Source: ANME-2 cluster archaeon
Lineage (GTDB): Archaea > Halobacteriota > Methanosarcinia > Methanosarcinales > Methanocomedenaceae
Assembly (NCBI GenBank): GCA_023544495.1
Contig: JAMJFV010000034.1
Location: 1-15,184 of the forward strand
Direction: 5' to 3'
Length of the DNA stretch: 15,184 nucleotides
The notes under the pieces were generated by a model, which saw only the letters and a list, made by a program, of their open reading frames with translations, made no database searches and was not told the origin of the DNA. The translations under genes and the position numbers were made by a program. Shown piece after piece: positions 1 to 7,094 of the stretch (positions are counted from its first letter, which is position 1; each line of letters starts with the position of its first letter).

Positions 1-55
1 GATCCTATCTGATCCTATCTGATCCTATCTGATCCTATCTGATCCTATCTGATCC
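1..55. repeat. Tandem 10-bp repeat (GATCCTATCT)n
   Basis: Five perfect head-to-tail copies of GATCCTATCT fill 1-50, followed by a partial copy GATCC (51-55) and a further GATCC-like piece (AGATCC, 56-61). The array starts at the first base, so it probably continues to the left and its full copy number cannot be seen. Each unit contains one GATC. No palindromic arms or spacers are present, so this is a simple tandem repeat and not a CRISPR. Confidence 0.9.
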
Positions 56-140
56 AGATCCAAAACATTCCGAATTACATAATAATTGACTCAATACATA
101 ATGTATATCTAATAGTATTACAAAAGAAAAAATGTGAATT

Positions 141-443
141 ATGAGCAAAGTGGAAAATAATCCGGTTGACCATGATGTGGAACAATTGTGGCTGCAATAT
201 TCGAAGAACAATGAAAAGGAAATTCGCAAGAACCTCTTAAACCTTTTTTATAACACAAAAAGGGAGATTGGGGCACAGTACATCAAAACTGTGGGAGAAA
301 GCCTGGATAAGGTAGCTCCCAATCATTTAAAAGAAGAAGACAGTCGGATCAGGTTTTTCTGGGATACAGCAAACGAATGGGACCCAAAGATAGAAAAAAC
401 AATAAAGAACCATCTTGGTAACATGAAACGGATATTTGATTAA
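141..443 (+). CDS. Small charged protein, unrecognised
   Basis: This 100-residue open frame starts at ATG 141 and ends with TAA just before the aRF1 promoter. I do not recognise a family. The product is soluble, highly charged and probably helical, with no signal peptide, membrane helix or cysteine pair; the last third is lysine-rich. An AT-rich leader precedes it, with a TATA-like stretch near 101-110 that sits inside a 13-base palindrome (94-106, ATACAT-A-ATGTAT), which could be a promoter with an operator. No clear Shine-Dalgarno precedes the ATG. The gene is more AT-rich than aRF1 downstream, which may mean later acquisition. It is separated from aRF1 by its own promoter, so the two are probably independent. 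Coding status rests on length, a clean start and position only. Confidence 0.6.
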   Translation: MSKVENNPVDHDVEQLWLQYSKNNEKEIRKNLLNLFYNTKREIGAQYIKTVGESLDKVAPNHLKEEDSRIRFFWDTANEWDPKIEKTIKNHLGNMKRIFD

Positions 444-452
444 CGATTGCCA

Positions 453-503
453 AAAAAACATATATAGCCAGAGGCCTTTATGTACAACTGTTTTATCTGG
501 AGA
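453..503 (+). promoter_or_regulatory. Promoter and ribosome binding site of aRF1
   Basis: A purine-rich BRE-like A run (452-458) leads into a TATA box, CATATATA, at about 459-466. Transcription would start about 25 bases downstream, near 488-492. A Shine-Dalgarno-like GGAGA lies at 499-503, 11 bases before ATG 515, so this message would have a short leader of roughly 25 bases. Assigned by inspection only. Confidence 0.55.
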
Positions 504-514
504 TATCCAAATAC

Positions 515-1765
515 ATGAATGAATCAGATGCCCATAAACGTTATGAATTCAAACGCCGACTCGAAGAGTTACGTTCAAAGAAAGGCAGGGGAACAGAACT
601 CATATCCCTGTACATACCCCATGATAAACAGATATCAGATGTGGTAGCCCAGCTCAGGGATGAACACGGTCAGGCCGCCAACATAAAATCAAAGCTTACC
701 AGGACTAATGTACAAAGTGCACTGGAGAGCCTGATGGCCAGATTGAGGTACATCCCAAAAGCACCCCAAAGCGGAATCGTATTATTTACCGGTGCGGTGG
801 ATGTGGGAAGTAACAAGACCGACCTGCAGAGTTATACTGTGGAACCCCCAGAGCCCCTGGTATCATACAAATACCATTGCGACTCCGCCTTCTACCTTGA
901 TACGCTTGAGGATATGTTGACCGATAAGATGACCTATGGTCTGCTGGTGCTTGACCGCAGGGAGGCCACTGTCGGTCTGCTCAAAGGCAAGCGTATAGAG
1001 GCTATGGACCACATGACCTCAAGCGTGCCGGGTAAACAGCGCAAGGGCGGCCAGAGTGCCCATCGTTTCCAGCAATTGCGTCTCATTGCCATACATGATT
1101 TTTATAAACGGATAGGTGATGCTGCCAGTAAAATATTCCTCTCCGTTGACCATAAGAACCTGGAGGCTATCCTCATAGGAGGTCCCTCACCGACCAAGGA
1201 GGAGTTCCTGGACGGGGAATTTCTGCACCATGAACTGCAAAAGAAAATATTGGGCTTGTTCGACACATCATACACTGACGAGAGCGGGCTGTCCGAACTG
1301 GTGGATAATGCTTCAGATGCCCTGAGCGACCTGGATGTTGTCAAGGAAAAAAATTACATTGACCGTTTTTTGAAGGAACTGGTGAGCGATAGTGGCCTGG
1401 CTGCCTATGGTGAGGACGAGGTCAGGAAAAACCTCCAGTTAGGTTCTGTGGAAGTATTGTTGATGTCCGAGGAACTGCGAAGGGAGCGGTTCGATACCCA
1501 GTGTACCCAGTGCAATGATGTGAGCGCTGTGACCGTGATCCGACAGCCTGGCGAAGAATCGCCAGAACTTGCTCCCTGCAAAAAATGCGGTGCAATGGTC
1601 AAGGCCACTGATTCTGTGGATGTGGTAGATGAACTTTCCTCACTCGCAGACCAGATGAGCACGCAGATTGAGTTCATTTCCACAGATTTTGAAGAGGGTG
1701 CCCAGTTGATGAATGCTTTTGGGGGGATTGCGGCAGTACTCAGGTATAAGACCGGATTCAAATAA
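515..1765 (+). CDS. prf1: Archaeal peptide chain release factor 1 (aRF1)
   Basis: Recognises all three stop codons in the ribosomal A site and triggers hydrolysis of peptidyl-tRNA. At 416 residues it has the usual aRF1 length. The N domain carries the stop-codon-reading NIKS motif (residues 56-59) and the YxCxxxF motif (Y120, C122, F126). The middle domain carries the catalytic GGQ (178-180) inside the conserved PGKQRKGGQSAHRF stretch. The C domain has an intact mini-domain with four cysteines (C330, C333, C355, C358) placed to bind zinc, as in several archaeal aRF1 proteins. Start at ATG 515 is supported by GGAGA 11 bases upstream and by the position of the N-terminal helix. All key motifs are intact, so the gene should be functional. 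It is followed after 7 bases by the CDIN1-like gene, suggesting co-transcription. Confidence 0.97.
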   Translation: MNESDAHKRYEFKRRLEELRSKKGRGTELISLYIPHDKQISDVVAQLRDEHGQAANIKSKLTRTNVQSALESLMARLRYIPKAPQSGIVLFTGAVDVGSNKTDLQSYTVEPPEPLVSYKYHCDSAFYLDTLEDMLTDKMTYGLLVLDRREATVGLLKGKRIEAMDHMTSSVPGKQRKGGQSAHRFQQLRLIAIHDFYKRIGDAASKIFLSVDHKNLEAILIGGPSPTKEEFLDGEFLHHELQKKILGLFDTSYTDESGLSELVDNASDALSDLDVVKEKNYIDRFLKELVSDSGLAAYGEDEVRKNLQLGSVEVLLMSEELRRERFDTQCTQCNDVSAVTVIRQPGEESPELAPCKKCGAMVKATDSVDVVDELSSLADQMSTQIEFISTDFEEGAQLMNAFGGIAAVLRYKTGFK

Positions 1766-1772
1766 CAGAAAA

Positions 1773-2549
1773 ATGAATGAAAAAACATACCAACAGATTT
1801 ACCAGGAACTGAAAAGCCATGATGATATCAGCAAGGTATCCAAAAAATACTCGGTGAGCATCAGTACTGTCTCCAGTATATTCCACCAGAAAACCGTGCG
1901 CAATGTCAAGAAATATCATAGCCGGGTCGTGCAAAAGGCTCCCGGGATGGTCAGGTCATGGAATAAAGGAAAAACCATTCTGGAACTTGCCAGTCTAAAC
2001 CGTTTTCCTCCCGTCCTTATTGCTTCTATTATGCTAAAGGAGATGGGATTCAAGAACAAATCAGTGATAAAAGATCCTGCAATACTTAGCAACAAACGTC
2101 TGAAGCAAGAAGTTATCCAGGCGATCAATAATGACATGGATTTTTCTCCATTGGGTCATAAGGTGCAGAGTCGTTTGGGGGATATGGGTGAAGCGTTGAT
2201 CCATGACTGGTTAATGGATCATGATCTTGATTTTCTTACAGAATCAGATATGAACAAGGAACCCAATACTAAAACTCCGGATTTTCTGCTTAAGGAATCC
2301 ATTGATATAGATGGCAGCAAGGTGAAGTGGATCGAGAGTAAAGCTGTGTTTGCAGACGAAGCTGAACATAACAGGTACCAGAAAAGACAATTTGGATTCT
2401 ATGAAGAATTATTCGGGCCAGGTATGGTAGTCTACTGGTACGGATACCTTGACACGATCAACCCGAACAACTACCTGATCGTCGACCATACTTTTTTTGA
2501 ACACATGGGATATGACCTGGATGAACTGTTAAACTTTGTTATGGTGTAA
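1773..2549 (+). CDS. TPD/CDIN1 (C15orf41)-like predicted PD-(D/E)XK nuclease
   Basis: The product has 258 residues from ATG 1773, which lies 7 bases after the aRF1 stop; the longer frame from 1713 would overlap aRF1 and adds nothing family-like. The N-terminal part (about 1-110) is helical, and residues 16-40 look like a helix-turn-helix (DISKVSKKYSVSISTVSSIF). The C-terminal part has the signature of the TPD family: E140 in RLGDMGEALI, T168-P169-D170 in KTPDFLL, and E188-S189-K190 in WIESKAVF. Together these fit a PD-(D/E)XK nuclease core. The human relative CDIN1 (C15orf41), linked to congenital dyserythropoietic anaemia type I, has the same HTH-plus-nuclease build. The archaeal substrate is unknown. 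Pairing with aRF1 suggests co-regulation, and possibly a role at the translation/RNA or DNA interface, which is inference. Confidence 0.8.
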   Translation: MNEKTYQQIYQELKSHDDISKVSKKYSVSISTVSSIFHQKTVRNVKKYHSRVVQKAPGMVRSWNKGKTILELASLNRFPPVLIASIMLKEMGFKNKSVIKDPAILSNKRLKQEVIQAINNDMDFSPLGHKVQSRLGDMGEALIHDWLMDHDLDFLTESDMNKEPNTKTPDFLLKESIDIDGSKVKWIESKAVFADEAEHNRYQKRQFGFYEELFGPGMVVYWYGYLDTINPNNYLIVDHTFFEHMGYDLDELLNFVMV

Positions 2550-2711
2550 TTGGTAATCCCCCGAATGCCGCATACCATTCCATGAATTGCGGTGCACCTG
2601 TTTCGGCCCCGGTCTCGATGAAGTCAAAGTCAAGTACCAGGTTTAGAGCTGCTATCGTTACTATGAACAAACTGATTTGCGGTTCGAATACCTATTCCTC
2701 CGTTTTTTGAA
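2539..2711 (-). pseudogene. Remnant of a Bax-inhibitor-1-like (BaxI_1) membrane protein gene
   Basis: Reading the minus strand from 2691 to the TAA at 2539-2541 gives 50 codons whose core reads SLFIVTIAALNLVLDFDFI, then ETGAETGAPQFMEWYAAFGG. From memory of the family this matches the near-C-terminal block of the BaxI_1 type of Bax inhibitor 1 proteins (ALNLVLDFDFIE, GAPKYMEWY, AFG). The last roughly 20 residues of the family (TLVWLYLEILRLL-like) are missing, the frame instead ending in LPITP at the 3' end of the CDIN1-like gene. Upstream, an in-frame TAG stands at 2692-2694, but the neighbouring frame reads NGGIGI, like the preceding GPIGI of the family, so a frameshift lies near 2685. No plausible start or remaining N-terminal membrane helices exist. 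I read it as a relic truncated at both ends. Confidence 0.7.
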
Positions 2712-2738
2712 ACATGTAAAATAAGAATTCATGCCAGG

Positions 2739-3248
2739 TTAATCCGACCGCAAGGGAAGATCTTCTTGTTTGAAGTTCCCTACACCCGAAATACCGCCAA
2801 CGACCTCTGCCAGTTCAAAATCCATCTCGTCAGGGATATCTGTCTTGAAAATATATACATTGAACCTTAACTTCCTTGCATCGGCAATCGCACGCTGTTG
2901 TTCATAATTCAGGTCTGATCCAAGGCTCTTGACCGTGCACAGTGACACGTTTGTACTGGTCTTCAACAGAAAGTCGAACTGTCCTGGCCAGGCCTTAAGG
3001 AGGTTGTTCAATTCACTCAACCTATTCCAGCTGGTGGTCATATGAATATTCTTTTCAGCAGAATTTGCCACATACCAGTCTTTACCCATATCAGGATATT
3101 TATTATATGAGTCGCTCACATTTGCAAGCGATTGGGCGATCTTATTACCTGATAATTTCAGGTCAGTGAACTTCCAGCCCTGTTCAGTGAAAAATCGGCG
3201 GGCAAGGATCTGCCCGACATCCTTGATATCTTCTGTTGATAACTGCAT
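2739..3248 (-). CDS. Unrecognised soluble protein downstream of fbp, possibly a degenerate nuclease fold
   Basis: This 169-residue product is encoded 9 bases after the fbp stop, with an AAGGAG-like site inside the last fbp codons (3262-3267), so it is probably co-transcribed with fbp. I cannot name a family. It has no signal peptide or membrane helix. The C-terminal half has an alternating strand/helix pattern: FDFLL (91-95), VSLCTVKSLG (101-110), a helix containing EQQRAIADARKL (116-127), then FNVYIFKTDI (129-138). This order resembles a restriction-endonuclease-like core (D92, K107), but the usual acidic residue of the E-x-K motif is C104 (C-T-V-K), so it may be catalytically dead, or the similarity may be accidental. 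The link to gluconeogenesis is positional only. Confidence 0.7.
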   Translation of the reverse strand: MQLSTEDIKDVGQILARRFFTEQGWKFTDLKLSGNKIAQSLANVSDSYNKYPDMGKDWYVANSAEKNIHMTTSWNRLSELNNLLKAWPGQFDFLLKTSTNVSLCTVKSLGSDLNYEQQRAIADARKLRFNVYIFKTDIPDEMDFELAEVVGGISGVGNFKQEDLPLRSD

Positions 3249-3257
3249 TGTAGGTAC

Positions 3258-4148
3258 TTAACTCCTTTTTATGGATTCAATTAATGCTATCTCTTTACGA
3301 CCGCCAATGTATATGGGTGTTCGGTCTGAAACGGCAGCAGGTTTTACATCAAGCAGGTTGATAGTTCCATTGGATACAGCTCCTCCGGCTTCTGTCACAA
3401 CCTTACCCATGGGTGTTCCTTCAAATAGCAGTCGTAACTTGCCGGATTCCTTACCTGCGTATGCCGGATAGGTGAATATGCCGCCTTTATGCAGTATCTG
3501 GTGCACGTCTGCTACAAATGAACCCGAGAACCTCAGTTTGTATCCTTCGGATTCCAGTTGTTCGATGAACTGTCGGTGATAAGGCAGGTAATCCTTTCGC
3601 AGGGCACCGGGTGCATATATATTGCCGTCAGGGATGATCAGGTTCTCCTGCATCAGCATGAAGGTTCCATCCCCGTCCATGACGAACTCGTGCACACCTT
3701 TGCCTGTGGTATAGGTTAGCGTGGTAAGGGGTCCGTAGAGGATATACAGGGCGCCAAGCATGGTATTGCCCGGTTCCAGTACATGGCCGGGATAGATGCC
3801 TATGATGGTCCCTACTGCCAGGTTCACGTCGATCAGGGATGAACCGTCCAGGGGGTCCATGGTCACCCCGAACGGATTCACAGCACCCTCAACTTCAATG
3901 ATGTCGGGTTGCTCTTCCGAGGCGATCCAGCTGACTAGTTTTGATTTCCGGAGGGCCGCTATCAATATCTCATCAGCCCTCTTGTCAAGTGCCATCTGGG
4001 TCTCACCGTACACGTTCCGGGTATCGGCCGCTCCCCGCGCGCTCAAAAAACCTGCTTTGATGTCGGTAGCCTGGTTGCCAAACAGCATGATCAGCTGCGC
4101 CAGGTTCTCATCTATTCCCTGTGTTTTTAAAAAATCCTTAAGTTTCAT
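3258..4148 (-). CDS. fbp: Class I fructose-1,6-bisphosphatase
   Basis: Hydrolyses fructose 1,6-bisphosphate to fructose 6-phosphate in gluconeogenesis, in the cytoplasm. At 296 residues it is slightly shorter than the 320-340 typical of bacterial and eukaryotic class I enzymes. Metal and phosphate site motifs are present: S77-E78-E79, the hallmark DPLDGSS (98-104), LRFSGSFVADVHQIL (205-219, matching the family's RYSGS-VADVH block), GGIFTYPA (222-229), and KLRLLFEGTPM (237-247) with the metal-binding E243, followed by EAGG. Start at ATG 4148 is supported by GGAGG (4159-4163) with 10 bases spacing. Archaea more often use the bifunctional class V aldolase/phosphatase; class I is known in Methanosarcinales and haloarchaea, which supports the proposed lineage. 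It faces the pilin-like operon across a 177-base divergent intergenic region. Confidence 0.95.
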   Translation of the reverse strand: MKLKDFLKTQGIDENLAQLIMLFGNQATDIKAGFLSARGAADTRNVYGETQMALDKRADEILIAALRKSKLVSWIASEEQPDIIEVEGAVNPFGVTMDPLDGSSLIDVNLAVGTIIGIYPGHVLEPGNTMLGALYILYGPLTTLTYTTGKGVHEFVMDGDGTFMLMQENLIIPDGNIYAPGALRKDYLPYHRQFIEQLESEGYKLRFSGSFVADVHQILHKGGIFTYPAYAGKESGKLRLLFEGTPMGKVVTEAGGAVSNGTINLLDVKPAAVSDRTPIYIGGRKEIALIESIKRS

Positions 4149-4325
4149 ATTCCCTGAACCTCCCTACTCCAGTATTACGTATGTTCAATGATTGATAGAT
4201 TATAGGGTATTATCGATAATAGATATTTCGGTAAATAACCATTATCGGTTCACCACCTGAAACCTGATGTGCGAGATATATATTGAGGCATATATTAAAC
4301 TAATTCGCTATTTTCATATACTTTG
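4149..4325. promoter_or_regulatory. Divergent promoter region between fbp and the pilin-like operon
   Basis: For fbp (minus), a TATA-like element (CCTATAATC on the minus strand, near 4197-4206) would start transcription around 4175-4180, leaving a leader that contains GGAGG at 4159-4163. Directly upstream of that element is a perfect 12-bp palindrome, ATTATCGATAAT (4209-4220), and a related half-site ATTATCGG at 4241-4248. For the plus-strand operon, ATATTAAA (4292-4299) lies about 27 bases before ATG 4326, which would give a leaderless or nearly leaderless message. A second TATA-like stretch is at 4275-4282. The palindrome could be an operator for fbp; its core recurs before the ATPase gene at 14934-14994. 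Confidence 0.45.
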
Positions 4326-4853
4326 ATGAAATGGAGCATTGTTGTGTTATATGATGATGCAGGTTCGGATGCGCTGCCCATGAGATTTGCAGCAGCAGCT
4401 ATCCTGATGGGTATCATAATCACAATATCGGCAGCGGCGCTTGCAGATTTTTCAAAGGATACAGATATTTCACAATTTTCGGGTGACCTGTCTGTGCTCG
4501 AGGCCAGGGCATCGGTCATATACCAGCAGGGCGGTGGCAGGGATGTATCGGACGCAGGTGATACTACCGGTACCAAAGAGATCGTTACTTTGACCGTACC
4601 GAACAGTGTCGAGTACGTAGTCTTCGGAGCCATGCCGCCGCAGACAGGGCTTTTGCCCGTCAGTACCCGTTCCCGCGAGAGTAATATCATCTATTACAGG
4701 ACCTACCAGGGCCATACACTGACCAGGCCGTCAAAAGCGAAATATGCTGCACTGCCCCGGCTGGATGAGCCCGTTATCCTGATGCCCGGCTCCTATGAAC
4801 TGACACTGGAATTGGTAAAAGATAGCAGTGGGACGTATGTTACATTATATTAA
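4326..4853 (+). CDS. Pilin-like protein 1 (single N-terminal membrane helix)
   Basis: The product has 175 residues from ATG 4326; a TTG at 4323 would add one residue, but ATG with a TATA box 27 bases upstream fits a leaderless start better. The N-terminus reads YDDAGSDALPMRF (9-21), followed by one hydrophobic helix of about 20 residues (21-40) rich in alanine and isoleucine. The remainder is a polar, beta-rich domain probably outside the cell, with a strongly predicted strand at the end (GSYELTLELVKD). This build resembles archaeal type IV pilin-like proteins and the families of small membrane-anchored proteins grouped in haloarchaeal and methanogen pilus-like clusters. A typical FlaK/PibD cleavage site (basic residue, G, then a hydrophobic stretch with Q) is not clear. 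First gene of a four-gene unit; the next starts 9 bases after its stop. Confidence 0.75.
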   Translation: MKWSIVVLYDDAGSDALPMRFAAAAILMGIIITISAAALADFSKDTDISQFSGDLSVLEARASVIYQQGGGRDVSDAGDTTGTKEIVTLTVPNSVEYVVFGAMPPQTGLLPVSTRSRESNIIYYRTYQGHTLTRPSKAKYAALPRLDEPVILMPGSYELTLELVKDSSGTYVTLY

Positions 4854-4862
4854 GGTCGGAAC

Positions 4863-5468
4863 ATGATGGCGGGATTAAGCGATGATGAAAGGGCATGGGC
4901 CGATTACCTCATCACCAGGGCCGGATTTCTGGTGTTCAGTGCCATATTACTGCTGGCTGCTTTCAAGGTACCGCCCCTGTTCATATTGCAGGACACGGCC
5001 GGAGAGATGGATGCGGACCTGTCATCTCTGGCATCGTTCATAGAGGGGGTTGCAGGCAGTTCCCTGGAGGGAGCCCGGTATTATCATTTCGGATCATCAT
5101 CTGAAGTTTTCATACATATGTCTGCACGGTATGTAGTGGCTGGTTCTGGTGAAGGGACCGGCAGCGTGACCCGGGCCCGGGCTTTGATGTCACCGGTATA
5201 TCCTCCCAACAGCCTGTGGGTAAACCGGTCAGGGCTGCTGGAAGAGATCGCCGGCAGGTGCGGGGGCAGGACCGGTATGGGGGATGACCTGCTGCGGGTT
5301 TCGGATATGGTTGCTGTGGAAGAAATGCTGGGGCAGGTGGAAGCTGAACTGGCACAGGTACCGTTCGTACCCGATACCAGGCAACTGCTGGTGGTGGAAA
5401 AAGTGATATTGTATTACGAGGCGGCTGATGGGATTGAAAGGAGGGGGATAAGCATTGTTCACCAGTGA
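4863..5468 (+). CDS. Pilin-like protein 2 (single N-terminal membrane helix)
   Basis: The product has 201 residues starting at ATG 4863 (ATG 4866 is equally possible; neither has a strong Shine-Dalgarno). An acidic head, LSDDERAWADYL (5-16), precedes one membrane helix (about 17-39, GFLVFSAILLLAAFKVPPLF). The rest is a polar ectodomain with a lone cysteine (in AGRCGG) and a hydrophobic C-terminal strand (LLVVEKVILYYEA). I know no enzymatic motif in it. Same topology and head composition as its three neighbours, so probably a component of one surface or pilus-like complex. The last 14 bases overlap the next gene, whose Shine-Dalgarno sits inside this coding region, indicating coupled translation. 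Confidence 0.75.
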   Translation: MMAGLSDDERAWADYLITRAGFLVFSAILLLAAFKVPPLFILQDTAGEMDADLSSLASFIEGVAGSSLEGARYYHFGSSSEVFIHMSARYVVAGSGEGTGSVTRARALMSPVYPPNSLWVNRSGLLEEIAGRCGGRTGMGDDLLRVSDMVAVEEMLGQVEAELAQVPFVPDTRQLLVVEKVILYYEAADGIERRGISIVHQ

Positions 5469-5907
5469 TGAAAGAGGCATCATTGAGCCAAATTCGGATA
5501 TCATAGCCATGGCGTTAACTGTGGTTGGTTTTATCATATTCATCAGCCTCATTGCCCATACCTATCAGGTATCTGATGAGAAGACGTATATTGCACAGCA
5601 TTATGAAGACGCTGCCAGTTTGGCCGGACTGCTCAGGAACGAGCCTATGCTTACGGCTCCGGACCGGCCCGACCTGATCGATGCTGTAAGGGTGGAATCC
5701 CTGACATCAGGAGACATTGATGCGCTGAATGATAGGTACGGGACACGATATGGTTTCTCACTCAAGGTAGAGGTGCCGTCAATGTACAGAAAAGTGGTGG
5801 GGACGGCTGAAGAGCTGGGTGTATCGGCATCGGTGCCCGTGACCATCAGGTTAAACGAGGTCGATGAACTGCCCGGGACCCTGACGGTCAAGATATGGGA
5901 GCGTTAG
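5455..5907 (+). CDS. Pilin-like protein 3 (single N-terminal membrane helix)
   Basis: The product has 150 residues with a TTG start at 5455. The start is supported by a strong AGGAGG at 5439-5444, 10 bases upstream, and by overlapping the preceding gene by 14 bases; the nearby ATG at 5468 is out of frame. The head SDERGIIEPN (4-13) leads directly into one membrane helix (about 14-36). The exposed part ends in beta-rich segments: YGFSLKVEVP, SVPVTIRLNE and GTLTVKIWER. The DERG-x-x-EP head followed by a helix resembles haloarchaeal pilin-cluster proteins that begin with RGQ-x-EP; I recall such families under DUF728x numbers but cannot assign one. Probably an accessory pilin-like subunit, translated in step with its neighbours. 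Confidence 0.78.
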   Translation: MFTSDERGIIEPNSDIIAMALTVVGFIIFISLIAHTYQVSDEKTYIAQHYEDAASLAGLLRNEPMLTAPDRPDLIDAVRVESLTSGDIDALNDRYGTRYGFSLKVEVPSMYRKVVGTAEELGVSASVPVTIRLNEVDELPGTLTVKIWER

Positions 5908-5909
5908 AA

Positions 5910-7085
5910 ATGGCACGTATTCTCCGTGATACAGAAGCTTTTTCCAGTTCTGTCGATGCTTTGCTGTTCCTGGTGCTGGTATCTGTCAGTGCAGTGCTAC
6001 TGGCACCGGTCATGGTGGGCGGCACCCAGTTGTCTGCGCTGCACGATACGAATGCGGCAGAACACAATTCACAGGTGCTGCTGTCACTGCAAAATGGCAG
6101 GGTGGATGATTTTTCCTATGCCGTGGGCGGCGCCCAGATGGACTACCTGGTGAACAAGACCCTTGGCCCCGCTGCTGTGGATTCAGGCATTTACCAGACC
6201 GGTAAGGAACTGGTGGCAGGGCGGGAATTGAAGCACAGGACATTTGCTGACCTGGCCAGCGAATCAGTGGCCTCCCGGTTCACGATATATCATGACGGCA
6301 GGACTCTCGGTCTGAACCTGCTGATGGATGAGTACAGGACCAATATCGATGTGCAGATGCGTGATTACCTTGACGGGCAGATAGGAGACAGGTATCATTA
6401 CAATGTCTCTGTGGTATGGCGGCCGTTTCGTGATGTGCCTATCGGCGGTGAGACCCTCATGGGGCCGCCGGTGCCTGATACGGCCTTTGTGGAGAGTGCG
6501 TGGATCACTATGCCGTACCATACTGAATTTACCCGGTCCTCTGTGGAGGGATTAATAGATGATGAACTGGATGCAATTGGTCTTGACCTGGAGAACGCCA
6601 GTGTGGTGCCCAGGGAGCAGACCGAAGCGGTGATTGCCGGGCATATCAATAAAGCGATAAACAGCACCGTGGACGAGGCAGTGGCGATCATTGTGGAGAT
6701 GACCATCCAGCAGACCGTTGAGAGGGCGCAGACTGCCATTAACCAGCAGGTGGATAATGTGGTGCCGGGAAATAATTCAGGCATCAGTGATATCATCCTT
6801 GATGAGATACTGGTGGAATTGGAACGTGACCCTGCATTTATAGAAAATGACAGTCTGGCGCTCAGCGAGCAGGTAACAGTGTATCTGCAGGATGTGGTAA
6901 GGGAGGAGATGCACGGGGTTGTTGCTGATGAGGTGGATGCACTGGCCTCTGATATCACTGACCAGTATGTGAGCAATGCTGCCACTATTGAGGAGGCTAA
7001 GGATGAGGTGCTGGACTATGTGTTCTCGAGGACCAACATCAGCAGAGCACGGATGACGCTGGCGTTGTGGGATCGGAATATCTGA
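5910..7085 (+). CDS. Pilin-like protein 4 with long helical ectodomain
   Basis: The product has 391 residues from ATG 5910, preferred over ATG 5895 because GGGAG (5897-5901) lies 8 bases before it; the longer form would overlap gene 3 by 13 bases and add five residues. The head MARILRDTEAFSSSVDALL leads into one membrane helix (about 15-36, rich in V, L and S). Residues 40-210 are a mixed polar domain with WITMPYHTEF near 202. Residues 215-370 are long amphipathic helices with no aromatic core, likely coiled coil, containing repeated valine- and acid-rich segments (VDEAVAIIVEM, VQTA/INQQVD-type, VVREEMHGVVADEVDAL). No enzyme motif is seen. Largest member and last gene of the unit; the ATPase and platform protein expected for a pilus machine are not in the window. 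Confidence 0.78.
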   Translation: MARILRDTEAFSSSVDALLFLVLVSVSAVLLAPVMVGGTQLSALHDTNAAEHNSQVLLSLQNGRVDDFSYAVGGAQMDYLVNKTLGPAAVDSGIYQTGKELVAGRELKHRTFADLASESVASRFTIYHDGRTLGLNLLMDEYRTNIDVQMRDYLDGQIGDRYHYNVSVVWRPFRDVPIGGETLMGPPVPDTAFVESAWITMPYHTEFTRSSVEGLIDDELDAIGLDLENASVVPREQTEAVIAGHINKAINSTVDEAVAIIVEMTIQQTVERAQTAINQQVDNVVPGNNSGISDIILDEILVELERDPAFIENDSLALSEQVTVYLQDVVREEMHGVVADEVDALASDITDQYVSNAATIEEAKDEVLDYVFSRTNISRARMTLALWDRNI

Positions 7086-7094
7086 ATAATTACA

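Noticed and set aside
1..55. CRISPR array
   Set aside because: Units are 10 bp, directly abutting and without spacers, so this is a plain tandem repeat.
1713..1772. In-frame extension of the CDIN1-like gene upstream to 1713
   Set aside because: It overlaps the last 53 bases of aRF1 in another frame, and its 20 extra residues show no family character. ATG 1773 is 7 bases after the aRF1 stop and fits better.
4295..4715. Minus-strand open frames across the first pilin-like gene
   Set aside because: They are antisense to a gene with a coherent signal/membrane profile and operon context. Their products are low-complexity and without family features.
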